From Silene noctiflora (taxonomy: Eukaryota > Streptophyta > Magnoliopsida > Caryophyllales > Caryophyllaceae), in the NCBI GenBank assembly GCA_009801015.1, contig VHZZ01004495.1, positions 73,420 to 94,560 on the forward strand: a DNA stretch of 21,141 nt, given 5' to 3'. Made by a program: the position numbers and the translations under genes. The number at the start of each line of letters is the position of its first letter. The first letter of the stretch is position 1. Under the pieces are notes generated by a model, which was not told where the DNA came from, searched no databases, and was given only the letters and a program-made list of their open reading frames with translations. Below, one piece after another: positions 18,515 through 21,141 of the stretch.

Positions 18515-19794
18515 ATGTCAAGGAACTCAAGGAACAACCGTGGGAGACAACCCTGCCAACAACCGGAGGCACCACCCGCTATAATAGCACCGGGATACCC
18601 GGGTATAGAATTTGAGAGTGAGGCTTACAAGAACAGCTTCCTTGCCTTGGCTGAGAGGCGTATGACCGCCACTAGGTGTGTGTCGGAGGCTACTTTGAGG
18701 GTCTTTGGAATTGAGGGAGAGCTGCATGATATCTTTAGTGTGCTTAGGATGGAGGGTCTATGCAACTTGGCGGAGATAAGCTACTGTGATGAGCTCTTCT
18801 ACTTTAGCGTTGTGTCCATAATATGCTTAGCTTTTTAGAGAATGACCAAGCTAGAGAAGTGCTCCCTAGATTGCGGTGCCTTAGCGACCAGGTTGGCAAA
18901 GAATTTGTTGATTTATGAGTCGGGGGAGGCGGATAGACCCTTGTCCATTAATGTGCCATACTTTGATATTGATTACTTGAAGAACCTCAATTGGCTTGTA
19001 TATGGGAAGGAAAAGGGTGTCTATGGATGGACAGTGGAGGAGGATTGGAACATGAAACTCCCCGTGTAAGGGAGTCTATCCAAGACCGAGCACTTGCAAA
19101 ATGTAAGATCACCCCGCCCTCTAGCCCAACGCTACACCATTCCTAGTGGGTATACATATTCCCTTGATGATGAGAACATGGAGAGGATCACCCCTTCACC
19201 ACTCCATATACCCTCTATGCACGCTTCATCGTCCTCTGCTATGCCTATGCCACCTCCACCATACACCGGAGGATATGCCCAACAACCGTCGAGCTATGAC
19301 CATAACTACCATATGCGGACATTATCCAACGCATCAACACCGACCTCGTGATGAGAGATATGCATCACATGGAGTAGAACCAAGGTGTGCGACCTGCTCA
19401 TCGCCCTAGTTTTTGGTTCGAGGAAGGAAATACCACAGGTTTCTTTAGGGCTTATGGTGTTCAACCACCGGATTGGGGTACTAGAATTCCCCACAATGAT
19501 AGACACTTGCTTGGTTAGTGGGCAAGAGCCCATTATTCTACCGGGAGCTTCATTGACAATGCTTATTAAGGACGTTTAAGCAGCGAAGGAGCGTCCGGGG
19601 AGGCGTCGGAAGCTATGGGGCAAAGGGGTGGTGTTAGTGAGGATGTGCTGGTGGAAAATGTAGATGAAGAAGAAGAAGATGAGGAAGAAAATGAGGAGCA
19701 TGAAGCCGAAAGAGAGGAGGAGACGGTAAACAATGAAGGTACCTTGGTGCGATGGGTGAAGAGGCTTGGAAATAGGATAAAGCCATCCCATTAG
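18515..19794 (+). pseudogene. Athila-like Gag (ORF1), broken
   Basis: A coding-like stretch of about 425 codons begins MSRNSRNNRGRQP, a basic start. Then FLALAERRMTATRCVSEATL and LRVFGIEGELHDIF match the 'F-x-x-L-x-x-R-x-x-x-x-T-R-[CY]-[IL]-[DS]-E-x-x-L-x-x-[LF]-G-I-x-x-[DE]-[VL]' block of Athila ORF1/Gag. Later come a Pro/Ser/Met-rich stretch (MPMPPPPYTGGY) and a strongly acidic Glu-rich tail (about 19660-19725), ending in RWVKRLGNRIKPSH at the stop 19792-19794. It is interrupted at a handful of places. No protease or pol follows. An alternative is a gag-only, non-autonomous relative. I first considered a host gene, but the leader repeats and Athila wording argue against that. Confidence 0.6.
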
Positions 19795-19970
19795 CCTTGT
19801 TGTTTATGAGTCGGACTTAGCATAATGACATTTCGTATCGGTTTGAACTTTGGATAATTTATTTTATATTTTATCATCTTCGCCATATGGCCAAAATTTG
19901 TTTAAATTTAGGATGTTTGATGGTGTGGTAGTCAACATTGAGACTTATTACATGTGTGAAGTAGTATAGA
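19795..19970 (+). other. Sequence after the Athila-like gag
   Basis: No pol motif on either strand. It is AT-rich and probably belongs to the same relic. Confidence 0.4.
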
Positions 19971-21141
19971 CAAGGTTGGACATGATTTTGAAAGGTTCAT
20001 ATACCTCTTATTAGACATATCTAATAACTTAATAAATTCAGTTTAGCCATAAACTAAAAGGATCTTATGCATGCATAATATTAAAATGCGAAGTAAGAAG
20101 AAAACCGATCTACTTACAAAGATTGCCGAATGGGTATACTAATTTGGACACCTTCCAAATTAGTCTTCTTAATAATACCCAAGTACTCCAAGAAATACCC
20201 TTAGATCAAATAATAAGATCTACTCCTCAAGGATTTGTACCAAGGTAAATACTCTTAATACATGTACTAATTTTGTTACTATAAATTAGTAAATGTGCCC
20301 TTAAAATAATATCTAATATTATTATTTACTACTCTTGGTAAAGCTGGAAAAATATTAGGTTTTGTGAGAGTTTTCTTTCTAATTGTTCTTGACAATTTTT
20401 TTTAGAGAGATATTTCAATAATCAAATTAATGAATTTTGGTTAAGAATGAATATGAATATGAAGAGAAAAACTCCTCATATTGGCATAGGGTGGACGGTT
20501 TTTAGCATTGGGTAGGATGCCCAATATTTTTCAAGTTTCTCTTCTCAAGAGATTAGGCATGCAACCCTACTAATCATAGGGTATGATTATGCTTCCTCTA
20601 ATTAAATGAGCAAAACACAATCACCCATAAACCCCTTCATTTACACGGTCCAAATGGATAAAATGGGATCCATTTTAAATTTGTCAATTTGTTAATTTGT
20701 GTAGTGTGACATATTGGACATGTTACTAGACATGTTTCTTAATAATGTATTTTTTAACTTATTAAAAAATTATTATATAAACAAAATAAATCACATACAA
20801 AAATTAACTAGTAATTCTTGATTATAAATACTTAAAATGGGTCATTGAATTATAAATCACAATAACTTGTATTTATAACAAACCATTCATTCTTATTTTA
20901 ATTGTTTCATAAACAATAAATAAATCTAAATAATAAAACTATTTAATTACGTAGACTGAATCTTATTTAATCGAATTACAATAAGACACTTATTCTCTCT
21001 CACAACATCATTTGTAAAATTTTAAGGAATTAATTAACTTGTATCGATATACAATTAATTAATTAATCAATTAAGAGTGTTACCCTAAAGGTATGACCTT
21101 AAGGGATCAACGGATCACCACCGTCACACGACAGTAATGTC
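19971..21141. other. AT-rich non-coding region, possibly part of an LTR (unassigned)
   Basis: No coding frame of note. Dense in TTAATTAA-type words, with a strong hairpin at 20132-20180 and TATA-like words on the - strand (TATAAATA near 20873). Toward the right end the composition becomes less AT-rich (ACGGATCACCACCGTCACAC), as near the inner part of some plant LTRs. I could not find a PBS, a polypurine tract or a partner LTR, so element type and strand are open. Confidence 0.3.
20132..20180. repeat. Two-part hairpin
   Basis: The inner stem ACTAATTTGG (20138-20147) pairs with CCAAATTAGT (20155-20164) around loop ACACCTT. An outer stem GGGTAT (20132-20137) can pair with ATACCC (20175-20180). 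Confidence 0.75.

Noticed and set aside
18515-19794. Host gene coding for an acidic nuclear protein
   Set aside because: The N-terminal half matches Athila ORF1 wording, there are several interruptions, and the leader consists of tandem repeats.

Overview
This window is repeat-dense plant nuclear DNA. I see no intact host gene, no rRNA or tRNA gene, no CRISPR array and no bacterial-style operon. Nearly everything recognisable is the remains of LTR retrotransposons of plant Ty3/gypsy lineages (Tekay-like, Tat/Ogre-like, CRM-like, Athila-like) plus one broken plant-mobile-domain fragment. The lineages point to an angiosperm. Short ACTC-NNNN-GAGT palindromes in two LTRs remind me of Caryophyllaceae genomes, but that is only a weak impression.

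Left part (1-5010), + strand. Positions 1-1852 are the 3' end of a Tekay-like chromovirus: chromodomain tail, polypurine tract and a 1.3-kb LTR. A degraded plant-mobile-domain (PMD) fragment follows at about 1860-2437. A second, diverged Tekay-like LTR lies at 2674-4356, followed by an initiator-Met-type primer binding site and a non-coding leader. Both LTRs carry clusters of palindromes just upstream of a TATA-like sequence.

Middle part (about 5010-10399), - strand. A truncated Tat/Ogre-like element has a 2.2-kb LTR at 8196-10399, a PBS of the type reported for Ogre-like elements at 8179-8192, a long leader, and a gag region present as two diverged tandem copies. No pol is visible before its left edge.

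Right part (10402-19970), + strand, with a nested insertion. An Athila-like relic has an AT-rich leader containing six copies of a 145-bp tandem repeat, followed by a broken gag. Between the fourth and fifth repeat copies sits a CRM-like chromovirus on the - strand (11246-18052, two 1218-bp LTRs). It is flanked by the 5-bp target duplication ACACA, and taking it out restores the repeat spacing to 144 bp. By hand count the first ~310 bases of its LTRs differ at about 8%, which suggests an age of a few million years. From about 19970 to the end is AT-rich non-coding DNA that looks LTR-like but that I could not assign.

The best signals for follow-up are the phase-restoring nested insertion, the palindromic promoter-proximal motifs, the repeated GC-rich motif and second PBS core in the Tat-like LTR, and the duplicated gag segment. 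I found no evidence of a new defence, metabolic or other functional system.
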